A stretch of DNA of 64,000 nt, from contig OY970300.1 in assembly GCA_963716245.1 (NCBI GenBank), positions 806,001-870,000 on the forward strand, in the 5' to 3' direction. Positions 33,296-41,018 of the stretch are shown here, piece by piece (the stretch's first letter is position 1; each line of letters opens with the position of its first letter). The translations under genes and the position numbers were made by a program. Under the pieces are notes generated by a model. That model did no database searches, was not told the origin of the DNA, and worked only from the letters and a program-made list of their open reading frames with translations. The stretch is from VRUE01 sp963716245 (GTDB lineage Bacteria > Actinomycetota > Thermoleophilia > Solirubrobacterales > 70-9).

Positions 33296-34234
33296 ATGGA
33301 GCGTTCGACGGCCGTCTGCGTGATCGGGCCCGGCCGGGCCGGTACGTCGATGACGATGCGGACGCTCAACCTGCTCGGGGTCCACGTCGGTTCACCGGAC
33401 GGCCTGGTCGAGCCGGGGCCGGGGGGGCCGAAGGGCTTCTGGGAGCGGCGCGAGATCATCGAGCTGAACGATCGGCTGCTGCGCTCGCAGGGCGGCAGCT
33501 GGCGCAAACCGCCGCGGCTGGAGCCGGGCTGGGAGCAGGCGCCCGAGCTGGCCGAGGAGCGCGAACGGGCGCGCGAGCTGCTCGAGGAGACCTTCGGCGG
33601 CCACGAGCTGTGGGGCTGGAAGGACCCTCGCGTCTCGCTCCTCACGGCGTTCTGGCAGTGCCTCGTCCCGGATCTGCGCTACGTGATCTGCCTGCGCAAC
33701 CCGATCGACGCAGCCGACTCGATCTCCCCGCCGGCCGGTCAGAAGCAGGAAGAGGGCTTCTACTACTCGCGGCGAGGACCGAAGCAGGAGCGGGCGTACC
33801 GGCTCTGGCTCACCTACGTGGCGAGCGCCCTCGCCAACACCGCCGGGCGACCGCGCACCTTCGTCTCCTACGAGGACCATTTCGACGACCGCAGGGCGAC
33901 CGTCGAGCGCCTCGCCCGCTTCGTCGGCCGCGAGGCGCCGCCGGCCGGCGGCGAGGTCGAAAACGAGATCGAGCGGTTCGTCGACGCCGACCTGCGCCAC
34001 TATGCGACCGCCCCCGAACGGGTCGTCGCCGACGAGCGCCTGCCCGGCGACGTGGTCTCGCTCTACCTCGTGACCGAGCTGCTCAGGACGACCGAACGAG
34101 GATCCGATGCCCCGTCCCCCGAGGCGCTGGAGGCGAGCATCGACCTCTACGCGCGGCAATTGCTCGAGGCGCAGTTCAGCGAGCGATCCGCTCCAGCACC
34201 ACCCGACCGCCCCGCGAGGGGGGCAGCGCGATGA
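33296..34234 (+). CDS. Sulfotransferase family protein (312 aa)
   Basis: VCVIGPGRAGTSMTMRTLNL (about 7-26) is the P-loop region, followed by GFWERREIIELND, LWGWKDPRVSLL and VICLRNPIDAADS (3'-phosphate strand). It corresponds to the second module of the double sulfotransferase at 9295. The ATG at 33296 has GGGAAGAGA upstream; readings from 33203 would overlap the divergent hydrolase. The last 59 bases overlap the convergent P450 gene, so its basic tail may be dispensable. Confidence 0.78.
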   Translation: MERSTAVCVIGPGRAGTSMTMRTLNLLGVHVGSPDGLVEPGPGGPKGFWERREIIELNDRLLRSQGGSWRKPPRLEPGWEQAPELAEERERARELLEETFGGHELWGWKDPRVSLLTAFWQCLVPDLRYVICLRNPIDAADSISPPAGQKQEEGFYYSRRGPKQERAYRLWLTYVASALANTAGRPRTFVSYEDHFDDRRATVERLARFVGREAPPAGGEVENEIERFVDADLRHYATAPERVVADERLPGDVVSLYLVTELLRTTERGSDAPSPEALEASIDLYARQLLEAQFSERSAPAPPDRPARGAAR

Positions 34235-35510
34235 TCCGCCGCTTGACGGTCTCGGGCTCGGGGTCGTCGGTCCGGATCCGGACGCGCGAGAGCATCGTCG
34301 AGAGCACGATCCGCATCTCGAACATCGAGAAGCTGGCGCCGAGGCAGCGGCGGACCCCGCCGCCGAACGGAATCCAGGTGTAGGTGCCTGGCGGCTTCTC
34401 CAGGAAGCGCTCGGGACGGAACTCATCGGGGTCGGGGTAGACGTCGGGCCGGCGGTGGATCAGGACGATCGCCGGCATCACCGTCACCCCGGGCGGCAGC
34501 GTGTAGCCGCCGAGCTCGAACGGCTTCCTGACCGCCCGGGCGACCATCGGGAAGACCGGCCGCAGGCGCAGCGTCTCCTGGATCACCGCGTCGGTGTAGG
34601 GGCCGCCGCCGGCTGGCGCCTCGGCGACCGTGCGCTCCAGCGCCTCCGGCGAGCGGACCAGCCGCTCCAGCGTCCATGCCAGGGTCGTCGCGGTCGTCTC
34701 GTGCCCGGCGATCAGCAGGGTCAGCAGCTCGTCGCGCAGCTCGCCGTCGGACATCGGCGTGCCGTCCTCGTGGCGGGCTTGGAGCAGCAAGGACATGATG
34801 TCCTCGCGCTCGGCGATGTCGGGCTGGCCGCGCCGCCGCGCGATCTCGGCCAGGACGAGCTCGTCGGTGCGGGCCAGCACCTCGCGGAAGCCGGCGAGCC
34901 GCTCGGCGTCGAGCCGCTCCGGCTCGCCCAGCGCGACGAGCACCGTGCGCGCGTCGTCGGCGGTGAAGTCGAGCAGCGTGCGCAGCGTGTCGTGCAGCGG
35001 GTCGAGGTGCTCGGGCTCGGTGACGCCGAAGACGGCGCGCAGGATCACCTCCAGCGTGATCGTCCCCATGTGAGGCGCCGATGGGCCGGGGACCTCGGTC
35101 GGCCAGCGATCCAGCTCCGCCTCGGCCGCCTCGCGCATCACATCGCCGTAGCGCGCCATCCGATCGCCGTGGAAGGGCGGCAGCAGCAGCCGTCGCTGGC
35201 GCATATGCGGGCGCTCGTCGAGCAGCAGGATCGAGCGCGGCCCGAGGATCGGTTCGAGAATGCGCTTCGGCTCGCCCGCGTGGAGCACGTCGCTCGGCGC
35301 CCTGAAGATCTGCTTGGCCAGCTCCGGGTCGCCGACCATCACCCACGGCTCTTCCTGCAGCAAGTGGATCGTGAACATGTCCCCGTGCTCCTTCTGCAGC
35401 GAGCGCAGGAAGGTCAGCGGCCGAACCATCCAGCGCGTCGTCTGCCGGGCCCGCGGCGCGTCGGAGGCCGGTGGCAGCCCTGCGGGGAGCTCGGTGTTAC
35501 TGGTGTGCAC
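34176..35510 (-). CDS. Cytochrome P450 (444 aa)
   Basis: A complete P450: Pro/Ala-rich lead, HGDMFTIHLL, I-helix LLIAGHETTATTLAW with the intact acid-Thr pair, ExxR in QETLRLRP, PERF and heme loop FGGGVRRCLGASFSMFE. Closely related to the P450 at 31039 and likely a paralogue in the same pathway. Single gene, with a strong hairpin between it and the upstream secreted-protein gene. Needs a ferredoxin/reductase encoded elsewhere. Substrate unknown. Confidence 0.85.
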   Translation of the reverse strand: MHTSNTELPAGLPPASDAPRARQTTRWMVRPLTFLRSLQKEHGDMFTIHLLQEEPWVMVGDPELAKQIFRAPSDVLHAGEPKRILEPILGPRSILLLDERPHMRQRRLLLPPFHGDRMARYGDVMREAAEAELDRWPTEVPGPSAPHMGTITLEVILRAVFGVTEPEHLDPLHDTLRTLLDFTADDARTVLVALGEPERLDAERLAGFREVLARTDELVLAEIARRRGQPDIAEREDIMSLLLQARHEDGTPMSDGELRDELLTLLIAGHETTATTLAWTLERLVRSPEALERTVAEAPAGGGPYTDAVIQETLRLRPVFPMVARAVRKPFELGGYTLPPGVTVMPAIVLIHRRPDVYPDPDEFRPERFLEKPPGTYTWIPFGGGVRRCLGASFSMFEMRIVLSTMLSRVRIRTDDPEPETVKRRIIALPPSRGGRVVLERIAR

Positions 35511-35526
35511 TCACCCGATCATAGTG

Positions 35527-35557
35527 CTGCAGGGCCGGATTCGATCCGGCCCTGCAG
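35527..35557 (-). terminator. 14-bp-stem hairpin after the secreted-protein gene
   Basis: A perfect inverted repeat with 13-14 bp arms (CTGCAGGGCCGGAT and its complement) and a TCG loop, 40 bases past the stop of the gene at 35597 and just upstream of the P450. The T-rich tail (TTGTTTGCTTTT) lies on the plus side; the minus side has none. It probably acts as a stem terminator isolating the secreted-protein gene. Confidence 0.6.
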
Positions 35558-35596
35558 TTGTTTGCTTTTGGACAACGATTCACAGCAATCGCATGA

Positions 35597-36256
35597 CTAA
35601 CCTACATGAAGGGCGGCGCCACTTTCAGTTTTGAATGTGACACTGAAGTCGTAGCTCGCTTCCATGGTGAGTGTGAATCCGAATGAGCACGAGCCGTGCG
35701 TTGTCGCATCGAAACCCATGGATCCGTGGACGAGGAGGTCTTTGTTGGCTGTTTCGCTTGTGTATTGAACGTCGCCGACAAAGGTTTGGGGATGAAGTGT
35801 GTTTGTGCAACTCGAGGTTCCCGCAGCGTGGTTCACTCCGCTGGTGTAATGGTGGTTTTCGATCCATTTTGGGCCGGGGCATCTAAGATGTACCGTGCCT
35901 TTGTCGATGTCTTTAGTCTGTGTTGCAGTGACTGTGAATTCTAGATTGCAGCCATTGTGTGTCTTTGTGACGTTGTCGAAAGCGGCGCCTTCTGTTCGGC
36001 AGTTGATGTAGTTCGGTGTGACCAGAAGGGTCGAGGTCGCCGCCGTTATCGTGCCTTTATAGGTCTCTCCATTGCAAATTATCGGGCCGTTGGAGATTGT
36101 TGTCTTATCGTTTGCGCCCACGTCCTCTCCCAGGATGGTCTGCGGATACCCGCCGCCCGATGTGAATTTGGCGGCCGATGCATGGGATGCCGCGACTGCG
36201 CTCAGAGCGAGGACCGCCATCAGGGCGAGGCCGAGGGTCTTGAAGCTGCGAGCCAT
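35597..36256 (-). CDS. Secreted six-cysteine protein, paralogue of 8621 (219 aa)
   Basis: Signal peptide at 1 to about 28 (hydrophobic core, SHASAA region). The mature part shares all six Cys positions with the 8621 protein, plus GAAFDNVTKT, EFTVTAT and GTVHLRCPG-type stretches and the same overall length. Function not recognised. The gene is visibly lower in GC than all neighbours, suggesting acquisition or special codon use. AAAGGA ribosome site; ATG 36256. A conserved block shared with the 8621 gene precedes it. It follows the SDR on the same strand. Confidence 0.8.
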   Translation of the reverse strand: MARSFKTLGLALMAVLALSAVAASHASAAKFTSGGGYPQTILGEDVGANDKTTISNGPIICNGETYKGTITAATSTLLVTPNYINCRTEGAAFDNVTKTHNGCNLEFTVTATQTKDIDKGTVHLRCPGPKWIENHHYTSGVNHAAGTSSCTNTLHPQTFVGDVQYTSETANKDLLVHGSMGFDATTHGSCSFGFTLTMEASYDFSVTFKTESGAALHVG

Positions 36257-36285
36257 CTTCGTTCCTTTCGATCGGGGCCTCCTCC

Positions 36286-36338
36286 ATCGTTAGCGCTCGC
36301 AGGCCGAATGATCCATAGTTTTTTAGTTAACTTGCCGC
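36286..36338 (-). promoter_or_regulatory. Conserved upstream block B of the secreted six-cysteine gene
   Basis: On the minus strand: GCGGC-N2-GTTAACT (36338-36325), AAAA, CGGCC, then GCGCTAACGAT (from 36296). GTTAACT to GCGCTAA is 35 bases, the same as block A at 8534. The TAA inside GTTAACT is the stop codon of the upstream SDR gene, just as in block A it ends the upstream GT. Likely contains the promoter; the -10 candidate is TAACGAT. Confidence 0.55.
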
Positions 36339-37055
36339 TTCATAGCCTCCAGGCCGCGTCATCACGATCTCGGGGACATGGCACCGGGGCGAGGTGCGGA
36401 GCAGGAAGCGGACCGCCTCGGCGACGTCCTCGGGCTGGATCATCTCCTCGCCGGCCAGGCGGTCGCGGGCGTAGTCGGCCATCTGAGTGTCGACCAGCCC
36501 GGGGGCGAGGGCGGTGCACTGGACGCCGGCGGCGCCGACCTCGCGGTGGGCCGACTCGGCGAGCGAGATCGCGCCGGCCTTGGTCGCGGCGTAGACGGCG
36601 ATCTCCCCGGAGCCGGACTTGCCGCTGATCGAGGCGACGTTGACGAGCAGCGCCTTGCCGTGCTCGGCCCCGGCCGCGCGCAGCATCGGCAGCGCCTCGC
36701 GCGTGCAGAGCACGACGCCGCGCAGGTTGACCGCGACGAGCTTGTCGAGCAGTCGCGTCTTGATGCTCTCGATCGGCTGCACCGCGCCCGCGCCGGCGTT
36801 GTTGACCAGGACGTCGAGGCGGCCGTGGGCCTCCCGGTGGCGGGAGACGAGCGCGACGACGTCCTCCTCCTTGGCCACGTCCGCGGTCACGCCCTCGACC
36901 TCGATCCCGTCCGCACGCAGGCTCTCGACCGCCGCGTCGAGGCGCTTCGGCCGCCGCGCCGAGACGGTCAGGCGGAATCCCTCCTCGCCGAGCACGCGCG
37001 CGATCGCCAGGCCGATCCCGCGCGAGGCCCCGGTGACCAGCGCCGCGCGGCTCAC
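36327..37055 (-). CDS. Short-chain dehydrogenase/reductase (242 aa)
   Basis: Classical SDR: LVTGASRGIGLAIA (NAD(P)-binding TGxxxGxG), LVNNAGAG, Ser in VASISGKSG, YAATK (catalytic Tyr-Lys) and LAPGLVDTQM. Usual length for the family. GTG at 37055 overlaps the upstream GT stop (GTGA), which rules out longer starts. Its context with glycan genes suggests keto-sugar or lipid reduction; substrate cannot be read from sequence. Confidence 0.85.
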   Translation of the reverse strand: MSRAALVTGASRGIGLAIARVLGEEGFRLTVSARRPKRLDAAVESLRADGIEVEGVTADVAKEEDVVALVSRHREAHGRLDVLVNNAGAGAVQPIESIKTRLLDKLVAVNLRGVVLCTREALPMLRAAGAEHGKALLVNVASISGKSGSGEIAVYAATKAGAISLAESAHREVGAAGVQCTALAPGLVDTQMADYARDRLAGEEMIQPEDVAEAVRFLLRTSPRCHVPEIVMTRPGGYEAAS

Positions 37056-37858
37056 CTGAAGATGCTCGTCGTCACGTTGACCCAGTGAGCCTCGGTCTCC
37101 TTGTAGGCGAGCGGGGACTCGGGGGCGCGAACGAACACGCGCGACTCCTCCTCCTCGGGCATGTCCACGTTCGCGAGCGCATGGGCGACACGCCGATGGT
37201 CCCCGACCGTCTCGCAGACGTGTCGGGCCGAGGGCTCCAGGGTGCCACCCTCCGCGTAGGCGAGGAAGGCGTCGAAGGAACCCAGCTCGTTCAACAGGTA
37301 GAGCGAGGTGAAGACGGCAGGGCCGGTGACCAGCGCCACGTCCTCGTCTATCCGGGCCTCGACGTTGGCGGTGGCGATCTCGATCGCCAGCTCGAGCAGC
37401 GGGTGGCCTGGCGTGGGGAAGGCGAAGAAGCTGTTCATCACGACCCGGTAGGGGCCGACGCGCTCGCGCCATTCGAGCTCGGGAGCGCGCCAGCGCGCCG
37501 GCAGCTCGCGGCGCCCGAACAGGGTGCCGTCCTGGGGGCCGCGCAGCAGCGGATCCAGCGGTAGGACGCAGCGGAAGTCGGCGTCTACGTAGACGCCGCC
37601 GAGCGCGTGGATCGCGCAGTAGCGGAAGTAGTCGGCCTGCATCGCGGGCACCGCGCAGGCCCGGAAGGCGGCCAGCTCGCGCTCGCCGAAGCGCTCGCCG
37701 ATCAGCTCCACGGCCCCCCGCTCGTCGAAGACGCGGTGGGGGAGGCCTGGGTTGACCTGCGCGAAGGTCGCCATCGCCGCGGCGACGTCCTCCGGCGCCT
37801 CCGCGCTGTCCCAGAACTGGACGATCGGACCCGCGCGGGCCGGTTCCGGAGCTGCCAT
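37052..37858 (-). CDS. DXD-type glycosyltransferase (268 aa)
   Basis: Paralogue of 21588 and 24806: PIVQFWDSAEAPEDV, AVPAMQADYFRYCAIHALGG, VYVDADFRC with intact DAD, and a C-terminal EAHWVNVTTSIFR. Its ATG (37858-37856) shares two bases with the divergent sulfotransferase ATG (37857-37859), an unusually tight divergent arrangement. Coupled to the SDR downstream. Acts in glycan assembly; sugar unknown. Confidence 0.78.
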   Translation of the reverse strand: MAAPEPARAGPIVQFWDSAEAPEDVAAAMATFAQVNPGLPHRVFDERGAVELIGERFGERELAAFRACAVPAMQADYFRYCAIHALGGVYVDADFRCVLPLDPLLRGPQDGTLFGRRELPARWRAPELEWRERVGPYRVVMNSFFAFPTPGHPLLELAIEIATANVEARIDEDVALVTGPAVFTSLYLLNELGSFDAFLAYAEGGTLEPSARHVCETVGDHRRVAHALANVDMPEEEESRVFVRAPESPLAYKETEAHWVNVTTSIFR

Positions 37859-38804
37859 GCGCTTAGATCATAGGGTGCGGCGCGAGCTCGATTTCATCGT
37901 CATCGGCACGCAGAAGGGGGGTACCACTTCGCTCTGGGAGTACCTGCGGAGCCATCCGCGGATCGCGATGCCCGCCTACAAGGAGCTGCCGGTCTTCTGC
38001 GTAGCCGACGAGACGGCGCTGGCCGGCCGGCTCGCCGAGCTGATCGAGAAGAGCTTCGACGGCGCCGGGCCGGAGGCGAGGCTGGGCAAGGTCTCGACCC
38101 ACTACATGATGGGTCTGGGCCCAGTCGACGTGGAGAACGTGGCCGGGCGCATCGCCGCGCACCTGCCGCGGGTGAGGCTGATCGCGCTGCTGCGCGACCC
38201 GATCGAGCGGGCGGCCTCGCAGTACCGGATGTCCGTCCGGAGGGGGATCGAGAGCCGCGACTTCGACGACGCCGTCGGCGAGCTGCTCGCCGAGGACCAG
38301 CTGGCGGCCGCACGAGAGAGGGCGACCGAGACGAACTCCTACCTCGTGCAGGGCGAGTACGGGCGGATCCTCGGCCATTACCGCGCGCGCTTCCCCGCCG
38401 AGCAGCTCCACGTCGAGGCGACGGCTGGGCTCGACCGCGATCCCGGCGCCGTCCTCGACCGCGTCCTCTCCTTCCTCGACGTCGAACCCGGGTTCCGCCC
38501 CGACGACCTCGGCGAGCGCCACCACCGCGGCGGGACCAGGCCTCGGATCGACGCCGAGGCGGAGGAGCGGCTGCGGCGTTTCATGGACGAGAACGTCTGG
38601 CCCGCGCTGGGCGAGCGAGCCGAGCGCGCGAAGCTCGCCTTCGACTTCTTCCTCGAGACCTGGAACGTGATCCCCGACGACCGCCGGCCCGAGCTCTCCG
38701 AGCAGAACCGCCGCCGGCTGGAGGCGCATTACCGCGCGGACGCCGAGCTGCTCGGAGAGATCGGCGTCGAGGCGGGCTGGCTCGACGGCTGGAAGGGGGG
38801 CTGA
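37857..38804 (+). CDS. Sulfotransferase, Sulfotransfer_1 type (315 aa)
   Basis: FIVIGTQKGGTTSLWEYLRSHP (about 13-34) is a textbook 5'-phosphosulfate loop with QKGGTTSL, and LIALLRDPIERAASQYRM is the 3'-phosphate site. KELPVF and YLVQGEYGRIL are typical of NodH-like and heparan-type bacterial sulfotransferases. ATG 37857 has GGAG upstream; a GTG at 37875 would also keep the domain and would avoid the overlap with the divergent start. Followed after 5 bases by a StrF-like gene. Confidence 0.85.
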   Translation: MRLDHRVRRELDFIVIGTQKGGTTSLWEYLRSHPRIAMPAYKELPVFCVADETALAGRLAELIEKSFDGAGPEARLGKVSTHYMMGLGPVDVENVAGRIAAHLPRVRLIALLRDPIERAASQYRMSVRRGIESRDFDDAVGELLAEDQLAAARERATETNSYLVQGEYGRILGHYRARFPAEQLHVEATAGLDRDPGAVLDRVLSFLDVEPGFRPDDLGERHHRGGTRPRIDAEAEERLRRFMDENVWPALGERAERAKLAFDFFLETWNVIPDDRRPELSEQNRRRLEAHYRADAELLGEIGVEAGWLDGWKGG

Positions 38805-38809
38805 CCCCG

Positions 38810-39490
38810 GTGCTCGCCTTCGCCACGGCGATATCCGATCGCGCCACCTACGAGCGGGTGGCGCTGCCCGCGATCGAGCGCGTCGCCGAGCCGGACTCGC
38901 CGATCCTCACCCGCGAGGGATATGACTCGCTCCAGCGCCCCTACAACGAGATGATGGACGAGGCGGCGGGGCTGCCGGGGGTCGAGGCGCTCGTCCTCCT
39001 GCACCAGGACCTCGAGCTGCGCGACGAGGGGCTGGCCGCGCGGATCCGTCGCGTCTTCGGCGATCCCCGTGCGGGCCTGCTCGGCGCGCTCGGCGGGCGC
39101 GCCGCGAAGCTGCACCGCTGGCTGGCTCCGGACCGTGTCTTCGGCTACGCGATCGGGCCGGGACCGGAGGGTCTGGCGGACCCGCGCCTCTCTACCGGCT
39201 CGCACGAGGTCGACGGGATCGACGGCGCGCTTATCGTCGCCGCTCCCTGGGTGATCCGCGGCATCCGCTTCAGCGAGGACTTCGCGCGCCGCTTCCACGG
39301 CTACGACGTGGACATCAGCTCGCGCGTCCGGGCGCGCGGGGGCAGGGTGATCTGCGAGGACATCCCCTGCGTCCACCACACGAGGCTCAAGGACGACTAC
39401 GACGCCCAGCGGGCGGCCGGCGTGCAGCTGGCGAAAATGTGGGACGCGACGCTCCGTCCGCGCGAGTGGGGGCCGGCCTTTGACCTGTGA
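38810..39490 (+). CDS. StrF-like glycosyltransferase, copy 1 (226 aa)
   Basis: Short GT-A protein of the Glyco_tranf_2_5 (StrF) type: RPYNEMMDEAAGL, ALVLLHQDLELRDEG (HQD as the DXD-like site), VDGIDGALIVAAPWVI and a C-terminal HGYDVDISSRVRARGG with HHTRLKDDYDAQ. GTG start at 38810 preceded by GGAAGGGGGG. A second, closely similar gene follows at 39554, indicating tandem duplication. Probably adds one sugar. Confidence 0.72.
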   Translation: MLAFATAISDRATYERVALPAIERVAEPDSPILTREGYDSLQRPYNEMMDEAAGLPGVEALVLLHQDLELRDEGLAARIRRVFGDPRAGLLGALGGRAAKLHRWLAPDRVFGYAIGPGPEGLADPRLSTGSHEVDGIDGALIVAAPWVIRGIRFSEDFARRFHGYDVDISSRVRARGGRVICEDIPCVHHTRLKDDYDAQRAAGVQLAKMWDATLRPREWGPAFDL

Positions 39491-39553
39491 GCCGCGCAAC
39501 TCGGCCAGCGCCTCGCAACGCCGCGGTCGGCAGGGCGGCCAGGTGGCGTCTAC

Positions 39554-40222
39554 GTGATCGCCTTCGGCACGGCCCTCGCGGGGGATCGCGACGAGTACGA
39601 GCGAATCGCCCTGCCAGGCATCCGCCGGGCCGCCGAGCCCGACTCGGTCGTCCTCACCCGGATCGACCTGCCGATCCGCCGCGCCTACGACGAGATCATG
39701 GACGAGGCGGCCGGGCTCGAGGGACTGGAGGCGCTGGTCCTGCTGCACCAGGACCTCGAGCTGACCGACGGAAGCCTGCCGCAGACCGCGCGGCGCGCCT
39801 TCGCCGACCCCCGCGTCGGCCTGCTCGGCTCGCTCGGCGCGCGCAACGTCAGCCTGCACCGCTGGCTCGCCTCGCGCGAGCTCTACGGGTCCGTCTTCGC
39901 GAGCAACGTCGAGCGCCGCTTCACCAACGGGCCTCAGGAGGTGGAGGGCGTGGACGGGGCGCTGCTCGTGCTCGCTCCCTGGGTCGTCCGCGGCCTGCGC
40001 TTCGGCGAGCTCTCGGGCGCCGACTTCCACGCCTACGACGCCGAGATCAGCCTGCGCGTGCGGGCGCACGGCGGCGTCGTCCTCTGCGATGACGTCCCGC
40101 ACTTCCACCACCGCGTCCCGAAGCCGGACTTCGACGCGCAGCGGCGAGCCGGCGTTGCGCTGGCGCGGACCTGGGACCCCGGCCTGCGCCCGCGCGAGTG
40201 GGGCCCCGCCTTCCAGCCCTGA
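39554..40222 (+). CDS. StrF-like glycosyltransferase, copy 2 (222 aa)
   Basis: Tandem paralogue of 38810 with the same motifs (RRAYDEIMDEAAGLEG, ALVLLHQDLELTDG, VDGALLVLAPWVV, FHAYDAEISLRVRAHGG, LRPREWGPAF). GTG start 39554; 63 bases separate it from copy 1. Differences cluster in the middle (SREL versus PDRV regions), as expected if acceptors differ. Convergent with the methyltransferase gene at 40233. Confidence 0.72.
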   Translation: MIAFGTALAGDRDEYERIALPGIRRAAEPDSVVLTRIDLPIRRAYDEIMDEAAGLEGLEALVLLHQDLELTDGSLPQTARRAFADPRVGLLGSLGARNVSLHRWLASRELYGSVFASNVERRFTNGPQEVEGVDGALLVLAPWVVRGLRFGELSGADFHAYDAEISLRVRAHGGVVLCDDVPHFHHRVPKPDFDAQRRAGVALARTWDPGLRPREWGPAFQP

Positions 40223-40232
40223 GGGCGAGCGC

Positions 40233-41018
40233 TCAGCCCTCGAGCGAGCGCAATTCCCGTTCGAGCGCGAGCGCCTTCGCCTCGGCCTCGACCGCGCGCT
40301 CCTGCCACTCCTCCAGTGCGCGCCGCTGCGCGGCGTAGTCGGCGTCCTCGCCGAGCGCCAGCCAGGCCGGCGGCGGCGGCAGCTCGCCGTCGCTCGCCGC
40401 GGCCACCGCGTGCAGCTCGCTGCCGGCCGGGCCGCCGTTCAGCTTCGTGACGCGTGCCCGCACCTCCGCGTCGCCATCGTGCGCGGCCAGCGTCGCGTCG
40501 TCGCAGAGCAGCGAGGCGAAGTAGGTCTGCTGGCGGTGAACCGCGACGTTGGCGAAGCGCTGTGAGAGCAGATCGGCGAGCTCGCCCGAGTTCAGCTCGC
40601 TGAGGTGGAGCGGGTTGCCCGGGGGGTAGGCCTCGCGGTTCGGCGAGGAGATCAGCAGCGCCCCACCCGGTCGCAGAACCCGGCGAAGCTCGTCGAGGAC
40701 TGCCGCCGGCTCGGCGACGTGGGCGATTGCCTCGAAGCAGACGACCGTGTCGAAGCCGCCGTCCTCGAAGGGCAGCGAGCGCAGGTCGCCCTCGACGAAC
40801 TCGGCGAGGTCGCCGTAGCGCTCCCGCGCCGCACCGATCGCGGCCGGGGAGAAGTCGACTCCGACCGCCGCCGCGGCGCCGGGGGCGAGCAGCGCGGTCC
40901 CGTGCCCGGCGCCGCAGGCGGCATCGAGCACGCGCTTGCCAGCGGTCGCCCCTGCGGTCCACCGGTAGCGGACCTCGCGCTCCGGCTGTCGCCCCTCGTT
41001 GCCGCCCGCGTCGCTCAA
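40233..41018 (-). CDS. SAM-dependent methyltransferase, Methyltransf_11 type (261 aa)
   Basis: VLDAACGAGHGTALL (motif I), VGVDFSPAAIGAARERYG, SLPFEDGGFDTVVCFEAIAHV and LRRVLRPGGALLISSPN form a standard core. The last 40 residues are coiled coil. TTG start 41018 overlaps the GT stop (TTGA) and has GGAAGG upstream; an ATG at 41075 would overlap the GT gene by 61 bases. Probably methylates a sugar or a glycan end; coiled-coil tails occur in chain-terminating methyltransferases, a loose analogy only. Confidence 0.75.
   Translation of the reverse strand: MSDAGGNEGRQPEREVRYRWTAGATAGKRVLDAACGAGHGTALLAPGAAAAVGVDFSPAAIGAARERYGDLAEFVEGDLRSLPFEDGGFDTVVCFEAIAHVAEPAAVLDELRRVLRPGGALLISSPNREAYPPGNPLHLSELNSGELADLLSQRFANVAVHRQQTYFASLLCDDATLAAHDGDAEVRARVTKLNGGPAGSELHAVAAASDGELPPPPAWLALGEDADYAAQRRALEEWQERAVEAEAKALALERELRSLEG

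Noticed and set aside
34176..34234. Frameshift at the 3' end of the sulfotransferase gene at 33296
   Set aside because: The 59-base convergent overlap is explained by a basic C-terminal tail; the P450 end is conserved with the other P450 and both frames are intact.
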